A DNA stretch of 62,058 nt from NCBI GenBank assembly GCA_964358895.1, contig CAYHPR010000005.1, positions 1-62,058 of the forward strand, read 5' to 3'. Source of the stretch: CAYHPR01 sp964358895 (GTDB taxonomy: Archaea; Micrarchaeota; Micrarchaeia; CABMEP01). The notes beneath the pieces are model-generated. The model did not search any database, had not been told where the DNA came from, and saw nothing but the letters and a program-made list of their open reading frames with translations. Shown one piece after another: positions 19,100 to 27,871 of the stretch; position 1 is the first letter of the stretch, and each line of letters begins with the position of its first letter. Both the position numbers and the translations under genes were made by a program.

Positions 19100-19154
19100 A
19101 CAATCGCCTCAATTTGCATTTCTTATAAAATACCTTTAAATACCTTTCTTTTTT

Positions 19155-19180
19155 TTCAACGTCTCCGACGTTAAAAAAAT
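19155..19180. promoter_or_regulatory. Inverted repeat upstream of ftsZ B
   Basis: AACGTC-tcc-GACGTT near 19158-19172 is a perfect six-base inverted repeat. It is followed by an A-rich run on the plus strand, so on the minus strand it is preceded by a T-rich run. It could be an operator of ftsZ or a transcript end for the neighbouring gene. Confidence 0.35.
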
Positions 19181-19320
19181 ATTTATTTTTCACTTTTTAC
19201 CGTCGAAAATGATTCATGTGAATTTTCTGAAAAATTCACAAAAAATCTTCAAAATTTTTGATAAAAATATAAATTTCTTTCAGTAAATTTTTACGTCGAG
19301 AAAATGCATCAATTTTCAGT

Positions 19321-19791
19321 TTATGGTATTTTTTGATACTCGGAAATCCAATCTGTAGACAAATTTTGTTTTATTTTTTCAATTTCTTTCTGCAATTCTT
19401 TTTCATTTACTTTTATTTTATCAGAAAGTGGACAATATTCTTTTTTGACAAAGAAATTCTTTTTCTTTTTAGTTGCTTCATCAGAAAATTCCATAATTAC
19501 TGGATAAATCTTACATTCCAGCGGTCTATTCTCATAAATTCCACACTTTCCATCTTCTTGTAAAAAATAGCATTTTCTTTTTGTAGTTTGTTTTAGTGTA
19601 TTGATCGTAGTTCCATTCTTATTCGTAAATTCCATTATTGCATTTTCAGCATCAGGAACTTTTTTCTTAAAACTATCTACTTCGCTAGGAAAAAGTACAA
19701 CTGTCTCTCTGTTGGTACAACACTTCGACGTGCATTCTATACAAGTTTGCGGTGCGTTTGAAGGAAAATTTACTGCAGAGTTTAATTTCAT
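19321..19791 (-). CDS. YkgJ-type Cys-cluster protein
   Basis: The 156-residue protein has the zinc or iron-sulfur cluster pattern of the YkgJ/CxxCxxCC family: CIECTSKCC near the start, then KCYFL, KCGIYENRPLECKIYP and YCPL. These Cys probably bind a metal or Fe-S cluster. The precise role of the family is poorly known. It is flanked by the ftsZ pair and the PilZ-domain gene. Confidence 0.85.
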   Translation of the reverse strand: MKLNSAVNFPSNAPQTCIECTSKCCTNRETVVLFPSEVDSFKKKVPDAENAIMEFTNKNGTTINTLKQTTKRKCYFLQEDGKCGIYENRPLECKIYPVIMEFSDEATKKKKNFFVKKEYCPLSDKIKVNEKELQKEIEKIKQNLSTDWISEYQKIP

Positions 19792-19886
19792 TATTATTTT
19801 TAGAAATTTATTCCTTAAATATCTATTCTACTGGTTCCTTATACTAAAAAATAACTAGTGTAAAGCTAACTAATTTAAAAATAGAT

Positions 19887-20348
19887 TTAATTCAAAGATT
19901 GAAGATATTTTTCCAATTGTTTTTTAGTATCTCTGTCTACGTCATCAAATTTAATTCTAGCTGAATACACTCTCGTTTCATTTCCATTCAAAGACATTTC
20001 AGTAGCAGTCTCTTCAATTTTTACGACTGTACTCTCGATGCTTTTGCTTCGCTCTCCATTGAACTCTATTGCAATAAACAATTTTTCAGCCGGTCTCACA
20101 TTTTCTATTTTAATTCGCGCACCGCCGGAACTTAGATCCAATATATTAACCGGTTTAGAGCTAGCTATCGATGAGGTTCCCCACATGTCAACTCGGTAGA
20201 CGTATCCAACCAGATTAACTTTTTTGCGTGTGTGCATACGATTCTCACTAGGACCTTTGTGTTCAGTAAATCGTTTCACAGTTTGATTCGATGTCTGTGT
20301 CTGCGACATACCTGCCACTGACCTAAACATGGATATTATTGTCGCCAT
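19887..20348 (-). CDS. PilZ-domain protein (possible cyclic-di-GMP receptor)
   Basis: Residues about 36-150 form a PilZ domain. It has the two cyclic-di-GMP binding signatures of bacterial PilZ proteins: RMHTR (residues 37-41, RxxxR) and DLSSGG (71-76, DxSxxG). The beta-barrel segments VNLVGYVYRV, KLFIAIEF and VYSARIKFDD follow the usual order. The first 30 residues are a polar linker. A GTGA ribosome binding site precedes the ATG. PilZ is a bacterial signalling domain and unusual in archaea; no diguanylate cyclase is in this window. Whether it binds a nucleotide here is untested. Confidence 0.82.
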   Translation of the reverse strand: MATIISMFRSVAGMSQTQTSNQTVKRFTEHKGPSENRMHTRKKVNLVGYVYRVDMWGTSSIASSKPVNILDLSSGGARIKIENVRPAEKLFIAIEFNGERSKSIESTVVKIEETATEMSLNGNETRVYSARIKFDDVDRDTKKQLEKYLQSLN

Positions 20349-20389
20349 TTTTTCACTTTTTTATTCTAAGTCGCTTAGCACGGCTGAGT

Positions 20390-20557
20390 TTATTCGTGGG
20401 TTCTACATCTCTTAGTTGGTACGTGTTTGTTTACATCCTCGTTTATAGAATAAAGTGCGCAAACTTTATTTGTCATTGTGTGAAACACATTTTGTTCGCT
20501 AGGACACACTTCACATTTACCAAAATTTTCTTTTAGTTGTCTTAATAGTTTTGTCAT
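20390..20557 (-). CDS. Small Cys-containing protein, 55 aa
   Basis: This is a short reading frame with a strong ribosome binding site (GGGAGG) at the correct distance from its ATG. The protein contains CEVC near residue 15, then two further Cys, one in VCALY and one in RCRTHE at the C-terminus. This could form a small zinc-binding fold. No family is recognised. It lies between the PilZ gene and the serine recombinase on the same strand. Confidence 0.6.
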   Translation of the reverse strand: MTKLLRQLKENFGKCEVCPSEQNVFHTMTNKVCALYSINEDVNKHVPTKRCRTHE

Positions 20558-20712
20558 ATTTTTGCCTCCCTTTTTTGATATGTTTGTCGCCTTTCTGTAA
20601 ATTTATTTCTAATGTACTTTCTGGCCTCAAACTTTCTTAGAATAGATATGTAAGCAAAATATATAAAGCTTTGCCAACTCGAAATAGGTTTACGACGAAG
20701 CTTATCCTAAAA

Positions 20713-21303
20713 CTATCGTGTTTTAACTGCGTTAAGCCTTCTTCTAACTGTTTCTTTTGATGTACCCAGTTCCTTAGCAATTTCTCCTAAGCTTTTTCCT
20801 TCCTTATTCAATTGAAGAATTTTTTCAGTTTGATCATTACCTCTCGGCCTTCCGAGAGTTTTTCCTTCACGTTTTGCTCTTTCAAGCCCTGCCTTTGTTC
20901 TCTCACTTATTTTTTTTGCCTCTTGTTTAGCAATCCAAGCAAAAATAGGAATCAGCATCTCAGATAGCTGATGAGTTGTATCAAGAAAAGGTTCCTGGTA
21001 ACTGATAAATTTGACGCCCCACTCGTTTAAATCAAGAATATTTTTGATATCTTTCAACCCCGCTCTGCTAAAACGGTCGTAAGCCCAAACAAGGACGGCG
21101 TCAAACTTTCTTTTCCTAGCCTCTTCCATCATCTCTTCAAATTGAGGTCGAACTTTTTTGCCTGTTCCAGTTATGTTCTCTTTATACTCCTTATAGATCT
21201 CATATTCTCTGGCCTTGCAAAATTGCCTAAGTTGAACAAGCTGGTTCTCTACGTCCTGTCCTTTCTCTTCTGTTGAGACTCGAGCATAGATTGCAACCTT
21301 CAT
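20713..21303 (-). CDS. Serine recombinase (resolvase/invertase family)
   Basis: The N-terminal catalytic domain starts MKVAIYARVST with the nucleophilic Ser near residue 10. It continues with VWAYDRFSRAGL, where the Arg residues form the active site, and the long E-helix (SERTKAGLERAKREGKTLG). A C-terminal helix-turn-helix (LGEIAKELGTSKETVRRRL) binds DNA. At 196 residues it is a complete small resolvase. No matching inverted repeats or accessory transposon genes were found nearby, so it is either a solitary invertase/resolvase or a remnant of an integrated element. Confidence 0.9.
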   Translation of the reverse strand: MKVAIYARVSTEEKGQDVENQLVQLRQFCKAREYEIYKEYKENITGTGKKVRPQFEEMMEEARKRKFDAVLVWAYDRFSRAGLKDIKNILDLNEWGVKFISYQEPFLDTTHQLSEMLIPIFAWIAKQEAKKISERTKAGLERAKREGKTLGRPRGNDQTEKILQLNKEGKSLGEIAKELGTSKETVRRRLNAVKTR

Positions 21304-21592
21304 GTAACAATTTCTAGTAGGTATTAAATATTTGTGATGTTTCAGTTTAACATAGAATTAGTGTAATAAAGGGATCTAAAACAAACAATTGGTTTAAAAT
21401 TAAAAGAACAGGTAGAATATAACTCATTACTACTTTTTTACTTAAATCCTAAATAACTTTTGAGTATAGTGCATGTTCATTAAACGAACTAATTGGTTTG
21501 ATAATGCGATACGATTTTTTGTCGATGTGGATCCATTTATTTTATTTCGGATTTTTGTTATTTCTCTACTTATCTTTTGAATTTGTTTCATT
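21304..21592. other. Intergenic stretch without recognised feature
   Basis: About 290 AT-rich bases lie between the recombinase and the reductase-like gene. A hydrophobic plus-strand frame starts near 21498 but runs into the opposite-strand reductase gene and has no ribosome binding site. No RNA gene or repeat was recognised. Confidence 0.4.
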
Positions 21593-22306
21593 TTATCCCC
21601 ATCTCTCTAAGATAATTTTATCATCTGGAATCCCTATATTCCTGAAAATCTGTACGCCCATCTCTACCATCTCATTAGGCCCGCAGATGAAGCTGTATCC
21701 ATCATTTGCTTTGTCAACGTGCCTTTTTACCATTTCTTCATTTATCCTGCCTTTTTCTCCATTCCATTCGTGATTAACTTCCCTTGTACACGTGAAGACT
21801 ACTTTGATATTTTTGTTTTCCTTCTGAATCTTATTCAGCTCATCAAAGTACATGATGTGTTCAGGCGTCCGCGAACTATAAAATACAGTTATTTTTGTGT
21901 CAAGTTTCTTTTCATTTACATATCTTATCATTGAAACAAATGGAGCTATGCCTGTTCCTCCTGCAATCATCACAATTTCCTTCATCATAGCTTCGTCAAG
22001 GACAAATCTTCCAAATGGGCCATTGAGCTTAACGACGTCTCCTTCCTTCAGCTTGTCGACCTGCTGAGTAAAGTTTCCAGCTATCCTTATAGTCAGTTCA
22101 ATTCCTTTCTTATCCAAAGGAGAAGAAGAAATGGAATACGGCCTAGCATTGATCGGTTCTCCATCTTTGTTTATGTAGAGATTCACAAATTGGCCTGGCT
22201 TGAAACTGACGTCAAATGGCTCAATAGGTTCAAATCTGAGCATTTTTACCTCTGGCGTCTCCTGAACAATCTTAGAGATCTTAAATTTAACAAGTGGTTT
22301 TACCAT
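21593..22306 (-). CDS. FAD/NAD(P)-binding oxidoreductase (ferredoxin-NADP reductase-like)
   Basis: This is a two-domain reductase. An FAD-binding barrel carries the ARPYSISSSP motif (near residue 54). A Rossmann-like NAD(P) domain follows with GGTGIAPFVSM, then FICGPNEMV and the C-terminal ERWG aromatic end, where the Trp would stack on FAD. Length and motifs match the FNR/dihydroorotate dehydrogenase electron-transfer type reductases. There is no Cys cluster for a [2Fe-2S] centre, so it would pass electrons to a separate carrier. Physiological partner unknown. Confidence 0.88.
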   Translation of the reverse strand: MVKPLVKFKISKIVQETPEVKMLRFEPIEPFDVSFKPGQFVNLYINKDGEPINARPYSISSSPLDKKGIELTIRIAGNFTQQVDKLKEGDVVKLNGPFGRFVLDEAMMKEIVMIAGGTGIAPFVSMIRYVNEKKLDTKITVFYSSRTPEHIMYFDELNKIQKENKNIKVVFTCTREVNHEWNGEKGRINEEMVKRHVDKANDGYSFICGPNEMVEMGVQIFRNIGIPDDKIILERWG

Positions 22307-22391
22307 ACTAATACATTTTCGCTAGAAAACAATATATTCTGTTCTATTTGTAGAACGAAACATATATAAATAAATTATGCACCATATAACT

Positions 22392-23273
22392 ATGCATAGC
22401 ATGGATCAACATTCTAAACTATCAGGAAGCGGCGATGAGAGCTTGCCAAATTCTAGAAAAGGCAGACAGGAGATTGTTAGTCACGCAATTAATCAATTTC
22501 CAAAGGCATTCGAACGCTTAGAAACACAATCTGAAGGTCTTACTAGGATGCTCCTAGGTAGGAGAAAACGTATTGTCAGAGCGGAAAGTGTTAAGTCCTT
22601 ATTCCATAAGATTCATATTTTTGAAGTAACCAGGAAAACGGAACGGTTAGAGAAACTACCGCGTGAAGAGTTGATAAGTAAAGTTTCTTCAGCTCGAAAA
22701 AACATTCTTGTTACAGGCTACTGTTTATGCATTCTGACAGAACGTTTTGATGAAGAAGCTCTTATGGAGATAAGAAGACAATCCTCAGATCCGGATGTTA
22801 GAAAAATGGTACGTATCTGTGAATTAGACCTGTTAGAAAAGAGCAGAGAAGCGTCTCTAATTGACAAGATTAATCAAATCGAAGAATCGATAAAGGACGT
22901 TGAAAACAGGGAAATAGGAGGAGAAAGTGAAGAAAAGGATAGAAAAACGTTATGTGAACGCATAGAAATGATAAAAGATCTCAGAAAGCTTATTACACTA
23001 TATGACTCTGGATCGTACGATGCTAAAGATCTGTTAGATCACGCATTGGATGTTAAAGATGTCTGGATGATATCTTACGTGGCGTATATCTTGTATCAGA
23101 ATAAGAAACTATCTGCCATGGACTTGTTAAACCTTGGTCTAAAGAAAGTTGTAGCCGAAACAGAGCCTAGTGCACAAAAAGATTGTTTGACACGTTTCAG
23201 TCAAATTGTTGACGGGCTCAATACTCAGATGGAACGAGAAGCAATCAAAGAAGACTACGAAGGATACGATTAA
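22392..23273 (+). CDS. Unknown helical protein
   Basis: No family is recognised. The protein is highly charged and helical; the C-terminal half (from RKLITLYDSG) has short helix pairs like an alpha-solenoid. A TATA box (catatataaata, 22361-22372) lies about 26 bases before the ATG at 22392, fitting a leaderless start there. An ATG at 22377 would fall between the box and the expected transcript start, and the ATG at 22401 is another option. Confidence 0.6.
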   Translation: MHSMDQHSKLSGSGDESLPNSRKGRQEIVSHAINQFPKAFERLETQSEGLTRMLLGRRKRIVRAESVKSLFHKIHIFEVTRKTERLEKLPREELISKVSSARKNILVTGYCLCILTERFDEEALMEIRRQSSDPDVRKMVRICELDLLEKSREASLIDKINQIEESIKDVENREIGGESEEKDRKTLCERIEMIKDLRKLITLYDSGSYDAKDLLDHALDVKDVWMISYVAYILYQNKKLSAMDLLNLGLKKVVAETEPSAQKDCLTRFSQIVDGLNTQMEREAIKEDYEGYD

Positions 23274-23296
23274 TTTCGTCGATTGTCTAACACAAG

Positions 23297-23304
23297 TTTA
23301 AATA
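23297..23304 (+). promoter_or_regulatory. TATA box
   Basis: TTTAAATA matches the archaeal consensus and would place a transcript start near 23325, just before the 11-base tandem repeats and the following small gene. Confidence 0.5.
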
Positions 23305-23330
23305 CCCTACTTCTACTAATCGTCGTTAGG

Positions 23331-23374
23331 CAGATTAACAGCAGATAAACAGCAGATTAACAGCGGCATAACGG
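23331..23374 (+). repeat. Four 11-bp tandem repeats in a leader region
   Basis: The units are cagattaacag, cagataaacag, cagattaacag and a diverged cggcataacgg, end to end. They lie between a TATA box and the start of the next gene, so they would be in its 5' untranslated region. Confidence 0.8.
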
Positions 23375-23391
23375 GGCGACGAAAACGAGAA

Positions 23392-23732
23392 ATGGAACTA
23401 GTATACCTGCAGGTCTATTACGGGACTTAGCAAACGTTGAAGGCGGAGAAGCTATAACTAGAGTACTCTGGATCAATCTACATGAAAAAAAAGGTTCATA
23501 CAATCTATTAAGATTTAACGAATTGAATAAACTTAAAAAACAGGATCTGTTAGATGTTAAATCAAGATTAGAATCCCTAGACCAAGATAAACGAATCTAC
23601 GAGATTACGGGATTAAACGGCCAGCTTAGCGGAAGCATAAAAAAACTTGTTCAAAAGATCAACGAAGCAGTCGATAAGCTAAACAGTTCTACTGGGCAAG
23701 ATGGAAAAGAACGAGATCAGTGGCAAGGTTAA
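23392..23732 (+). pseudogene. Unknown small gene, apparent frameshift near its start
   Basis: A well-placed ATG at 23392 opens a frame that stops after 12 codons. The frame offset by one base is then open to 23732 with protein-like content (IPAGLLRDLANVEGGEAITR, then a helical, Lys/Leu-rich part). The second frame has no ATG, GTG or TTG until the TTG at 23523. A single-base error or deletion within the first codons would join them into a protein of about 112 residues. Alternatives are a short protein from 23523 or a true frameshift. No family is recognised. Confidence 0.5.
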
Positions 23733-23733
23733 C

Positions 23734-24243
23734 CTACAAATCTGAGTAAATCGGTCCTTCACTGGTAAGTGTGCTTTTCTTTAGCTTTATTTCCTTAACT
23801 TCAAACTGGCCAAAATAGTCGTTTTTATGCTTCGATAAGAAGTCTTGCAAGTCAACTTTTTCCCTTAGTCTTGCTATTGTAAGATGTGATACAAACTTCT
23901 CAGATCTGAAACCAAAAGATTCTAGTCTTTTGTCCAGTTCCTTTGCAATCCCAGTCAGCTTTTCATTATCTGCTCCGATCCAAACAACGCGGACAAACTG
24001 TTCACTTGGAAACACTCCTACTCCGGTTACATCTACAGGGAAGGGGTCGAACCGAACTGATGAGACTATCCTCTTTATCTCGTCTGTATCTTTCTCATCC
24101 ATTTCCCCAAGAAATTTAAGTGTGATATGAATAATCTCCGGTTTAACCAGCTTGATTTTATCTGAAACTGGAAGTTCCGACTGGAGCTTTGCTATTTTTT
24201 CCTTAATCTCCTTCGGGATTTCAACCGCAATAAATGCTCTCAT
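23734..24243 (-). CDS. thpR: RNA 2',3'-cyclic phosphodiesterase (LigT/ThpR family)
   Basis: This 2H phosphoesterase has the paired catalytic motifs HITL (near residue 39) and SHLTIAR (near residue 118). Family members open 2',3'-cyclic phosphates on RNA and can join tRNA halves in vitro. The length of 169 residues is normal. In a genome full of spliced tRNAs it may act on tRNA intron ends, but that is inference. It converges on the frameshifted small gene with one base between them. Confidence 0.9.
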   Translation of the reverse strand: MRAFIAVEIPKEIKEKIAKLQSELPVSDKIKLVKPEIIHITLKFLGEMDEKDTDEIKRIVSSVRFDPFPVDVTGVGVFPSEQFVRVVWIGADNEKLTGIAKELDKRLESFGFRSEKFVSHLTIARLREKVDLQDFLSKHKNDYFGQFEVKEIKLKKSTLTSEGPIYSDL

Positions 24244-24291
24244 TATCCTATTTAGCGAAAGAGATAAAAATAAACAAAGTGTCAGGTAGAT

Positions 24292-24732
24292 ATGACAATT
24301 GGCACGTCTGTCGATCCTGGCTACATACTGAAAAAGTACAAAGTTATTGCAGTTGTCGGATGCTCACGCGATCCATATAAGGATGCAAACAGTGTGCCTG
24401 CGTATATGCGGACACACGACTATCGTATAATTCCTATCAATCCTTTTGCTGTCGAAATCTTCGGTGAAAAAGCATATTCAAGCCTTAGTGAAATGCCAGA
24501 GGAGCTAAAACGATCAGTTGAGATCGTTAACATATTTAGACCTTCTTCAGAAGTTCTGTCAGTTGTTGAGGAAGCAATCGAGATCAAAAAGAAATTCAAC
24601 CGCCCTTATGTTATTTGGATGCAATCGGGCATCTCCGAAGAGGCAGCAGCAAGGAAGGCAAGAAATGCCGGGATGACTGTTTTCATGGACAAATGTCTGA
24701 GAGTTGAGCATCAAAACTCCCTAAAAGGATAG
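24292..24732 (+). CDS. CoA-binding protein (YccU-like)
   Basis: This is a single CoA-binding Rossmann domain. It has VIAVVGCSRDPYKDANSVP at the N-terminus, RIIPINP and VEIVNIFRPS in the middle, and VIWMQSGI. The 146-residue length matches stand-alone CoA-binding proteins. Its substrate is not known. It lies divergent to the LigT-like gene with a 48-base gap and is followed by a coiled-coil gene on the same strand. Confidence 0.88.
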   Translation: MTIGTSVDPGYILKKYKVIAVVGCSRDPYKDANSVPAYMRTHDYRIIPINPFAVEIFGEKAYSSLSEMPEELKRSVEIVNIFRPSSEVLSVVEEAIEIKKKFNRPYVIWMQSGISEEAAARKARNAGMTVFMDKCLRVEHQNSLKG

Positions 24733-24762
24733 GTATTTATATAAGAAATAGGTAGTATAATT

Positions 24763-26313
24763 ATGCCTCCAGATATGTTTCCAGTTAGATCTGACCGAAA
24801 ATCGAGTCTTGAACAAGAACTGAAAACATACGATATTGATCTAGAAAAGTTTCGAGAGTATATCTATAAACAAGAGCAGAGAGTTAGAGAATTAGCGGAT
24901 TTAGAAAAAATAAACAAAGGGTTAATGTTACGAATTCAGGACTTTCAGAATAGTAAGAAATTGGCCGAAGATCAGATACAAATCTATTCTAAAGAGTTGG
25001 AGTTATACTCTGAAAAAATAAAACTTCTAGAGACAAATCTAGTTAGAATGCAGGAAGAATTAAAACAGAGCGAATTAGCTAAAGAAAACCTGAATCTGCA
25101 AGTAGGTACACAATCTAATTTAATCAGTATTCAAGCTAACAAAATCGCAGCGCTTGAACCTGAAATAGAAAAACTACGGGAGAGTATTAAGGATGCAACT
25201 AGAGACATGCTTGAGGCTGTTAAAAGAGCTAAAGAAGCTGAAATAGCTTATAAGAAAGCACATGAATCCGGAAAGCTAGCCGAACAAAATGAAATATTTT
25301 TACGAAACCAGCTAAATGATCAAGAATCCCATTACAGGCATGTTCAAGTCGCGCTTGGAGACCTAACCAAAAGGTTGGAATCTGAACTAGAAAAATATCG
25401 TATTTCATTTAATGAAAATTTGACAAAGGAAGACGATCTCAAAAAAGCACTCAGGGAGCAAAGAGAAGAAAAAGATAAGGAAATTGAATTTTTGAAAGAA
25501 AAAGTAAAGAAGTTAACTCAAGACATAAATGGGCTGGAAGATATCCTGCGTCTTAATTTAAAAATTAAAATGAAAGAAGTTTCAAAACTTGATAAAGAAA
25601 TTAGTAGTTTGAAGAAAGATTTAGACACTAAAACTGCAGTTGCTAATCGAATAACTCTTAAGAGAACTATGATAATTGCAGGAGTTTCCTTGTTCCTTGG
25701 TTTTTTTATTTTCTACTGTGTCAAACTTTATCAGAGTAGGCAAGAAAGACAGATATTGAAAGTATTATCCACTGGTATTTCAAATCCTGTGATTTCAATG
25801 CAGCTTAGTCGTTTGCTTTTGAGCAAGGATCCAAAAGAACGTTGGTCTGCTGTTGAGGAGATCTATAAAGATCCAGATCCGCAGACGTTGCCTGCTTTAG
25901 CTTGCCAGTTGGAAAACGAGTCCATTTCTGTTGTTAAGCTAAAAATTATTGAAACCCTTGTTAAGCTCGGTGACAAGACTGTGTTGCCCGAACTAGTGAA
26001 TTTACAACTTAATTCTAGTGATCCACTTATTAGGCAGGTTGCAAGCGAAGCAGTAGGTGAGATCTCTGAGGCATCCAGAAAAGCAGATACTCAAAAGGAC
26101 ACCGATTATCAAAAAACTTTGGGTGCTTACCAAGCTCAAGCAAACAATCTGATTGATGCACTTAATAAGAAAGTTAAGGAAAATAACGTGCTTAAAATAG
26201 AAAATCAAAAAACCACTGAAGTACTAAAAGGATTTGTGGAAAAGGATGCAAGGGAGAGAGTTAAATCCGCTCCATCTTCTAAAGGGCAAAACAAAAACGT
26301 CTTGAGAAGATGA
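24763..26313 (+). CDS. Coiled-coil membrane protein with HEAT-like C-terminus
   Basis: Residues about 10-295 are a long coiled coil. One membrane helix follows at about 300-325 (MIIAGVSLFLGFFIFYCVKL). After it come HEAT-like helix pairs (RLLLSKDPKERWSAVEEIY, TLPALACQLENES, KTVLPELVNLQLNS) and then another short coiled coil. It overlaps the next gene by four bases (ATGA), so the two are translationally coupled. Both lie just upstream of the third ftsZ. This layout suggests a membrane partner of the division ring, but that is inference. Confidence 0.7.
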   Translation: MPPDMFPVRSDRKSSLEQELKTYDIDLEKFREYIYKQEQRVRELADLEKINKGLMLRIQDFQNSKKLAEDQIQIYSKELELYSEKIKLLETNLVRMQEELKQSELAKENLNLQVGTQSNLISIQANKIAALEPEIEKLRESIKDATRDMLEAVKRAKEAEIAYKKAHESGKLAEQNEIFLRNQLNDQESHYRHVQVALGDLTKRLESELEKYRISFNENLTKEDDLKKALREQREEKDKEIEFLKEKVKKLTQDINGLEDILRLNLKIKMKEVSKLDKEISSLKKDLDTKTAVANRITLKRTMIIAGVSLFLGFFIFYCVKLYQSRQERQILKVLSTGISNPVISMQLSRLLLSKDPKERWSAVEEIYKDPDPQTLPALACQLENESISVVKLKIIETLVKLGDKTVLPELVNLQLNSSDPLIRQVASEAVGEISEASRKADTQKDTDYQKTLGAYQAQANNLIDALNKKVKENNVLKIENQKTTEVLKGFVEKDARERVKSAPSSKGQNKNVLRR

Positions 26314-26663
26314 GTTCAATCAAACTAAACCGGTTATCGTTATCTGAAGAATTACAAAAAGCACTTCCATCTGAAGCAAGAGCTTATATTTTTCATCTAA
26401 CCAATCTGCTTGAAACTAACTCTATTCTAAATGATCGATTGAATGCTTCGTTGGAAGATAGACGAGTTCACATTTCGATTCTTGAACAAGAAAATAGGGA
26501 ATTGCGTGAACAGCGTGAAAATTTAATGGAAAGGATTAAGACAGAAGAAAAAGGAACGGCGGATTTAACTAACGACATTAAACAACTTATGAAAGAAATC
26601 GAAAAAATTACAAATATTATATCAACAATTCCAAATCAAGGAGATTCAGAAGGAACTAAATAA
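26310..26663 (+). CDS. Small coiled-coil protein, 117 aa
   Basis: No family is recognised. Nearly all of it is predicted coiled coil (EQENRELREQRENLMERI and similar heptads). Its start codon overlaps the stop of the coiled-coil membrane gene. ftsZ C starts 53 bases further on behind its own AT-rich promoter (actttataaattc). It probably forms a complex with the upstream gene product. Confidence 0.65.
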   Translation: MSSIKLNRLSLSEELQKALPSEARAYIFHLTNLLETNSILNDRLNASLEDRRVHISILEQENRELREQRENLMERIKTEEKGTADLTNDIKQLMKEIEKITNIISTIPNQGDSEGTK

Positions 26664-26716
26664 CTTTATAAATTCTTTTAACCAACAACCATCATAGAAA
26701 CATAAGAGGCAATTAG

Positions 26717-27790
26717 ATGGTTAAGGACTTCTCTACTTCAGGTGTGCAGGTTATTGTTGTAGGTGTAGGTGGAGGAGGCTGTAATACTATTAAGAGACTA
26801 ATAGACTACGGGACTAAAGGAGCTAAACTGCTTGCAGTTAACACAGACAGAATTCACTTAAACACAGTTACTGCACCGGCAAGACGTGTTCTGATTGGAG
26901 CTAATATTACTAAAGGTCTAGGTGCTGGAGGTTATCCAGACATCGCAATGAAAGCAGCAGAAAGTTCACGAGCTGAGATAAAGTCAGAACTTGAGGGTGC
27001 TGACATAGTATTCTTATGTGCAGGTATGGGTGGAGGAACAGGCACGGGAGCATCACCTGTGGTTGCTGACATCGCTAAGCATGAAGGTGCGATCGTAGTC
27101 GGAATAGTCACATTTCCATTCAAAATAGAAAAAGCACGACTTGAGAAAGCGTTTAAGGGGTTAGAAGAACTAAGGAAATCTAGCGATACGCTAGTAATTA
27201 TCGATAATAACAGGCTTCTTGATTTTGTTCCAAACCTACCGATAGAACAGGCATTCATGGTTGCTGACGAAGTGACTGCAAGAGCAGTCCGTGGAATCAG
27301 TGAAACATTGCTGCAACCCTCATTAATCAACCTGGACTTTGCTGATCTAAGGTCAGTCATGTCAGGTGGTGGAGTTAGTATGATTGCAGTTGGTGAAGGA
27401 AAAGGAATCAATAAAGTTGATGATGTTGTAAAAAATACGTTAGATCATAAGTTGCTTGATGTTGATCCAAAGGGCGCAAGAGGAGTTCTTTTGCATTTGA
27501 CTGGTGGACCTGATATGACTCTCGGCGACGCTAATAAAATAGGAGAGAAATTGACTGATCACGTAGATCCTCATGCGGAAGTAATCTGGGGAGCAAGAAT
27601 GGATCAAGAATTCGGTGAAAAGATCGAAGTAATTGCAATATTCACTGGCCTTAAGGAAGGGCCTGCACTTCTCGACCAACGTGCAGAAAAAGAATGGGGT
27701 GTAAAATCGGTTAAAGCTGAAAGGTCAAGCCAATCCAGCGGTTATTCTTCGCCAGCACCTGCTCCAACAAGATCTATTTTCGGTTTCTAA
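26717..27790 (+). CDS. ftsZ: Cell division GTPase FtsZ (paralogue C)
   Basis: This is the third FtsZ in the window. It has the nucleotide loop GVGGGGCNTI, the tubulin signature GGGTGTGASPV and the T7 loop NLDFADLRSVM. It has a longer Ser/Pro-rich linker and ends APTRSIFGF. That tail matches the hydrophobic C-terminal tip of partner-binding FtsZ tails better than the tails of A or B do. All GTPase residues seem present. It follows two coupled coiled-coil genes. Confidence 0.95.
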   Translation: MVKDFSTSGVQVIVVGVGGGGCNTIKRLIDYGTKGAKLLAVNTDRIHLNTVTAPARRVLIGANITKGLGAGGYPDIAMKAAESSRAEIKSELEGADIVFLCAGMGGGTGTGASPVVADIAKHEGAIVVGIVTFPFKIEKARLEKAFKGLEELRKSSDTLVIIDNNRLLDFVPNLPIEQAFMVADEVTARAVRGISETLLQPSLINLDFADLRSVMSGGGVSMIAVGEGKGINKVDDVVKNTLDHKLLDVDPKGARGVLLHLTGGPDMTLGDANKIGEKLTDHVDPHAEVIWGARMDQEFGEKIEVIAIFTGLKEGPALLDQRAEKEWGVKSVKAERSSQSSGYSSPAPAPTRSIFGF

Positions 27791-27871
27791 TCTCGTCGGT
27801 AGAACACTAGTAATTCTAAAACTCTTTTTCCATTAGATTAAATATAAATAGTATAAAAATATCATTATATT

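Noticed and set aside
21498..21773. Hydrophobic plus-strand frame
   Set aside because: Mostly antisense to the reductase gene, with no ribosome binding site or family similarity.
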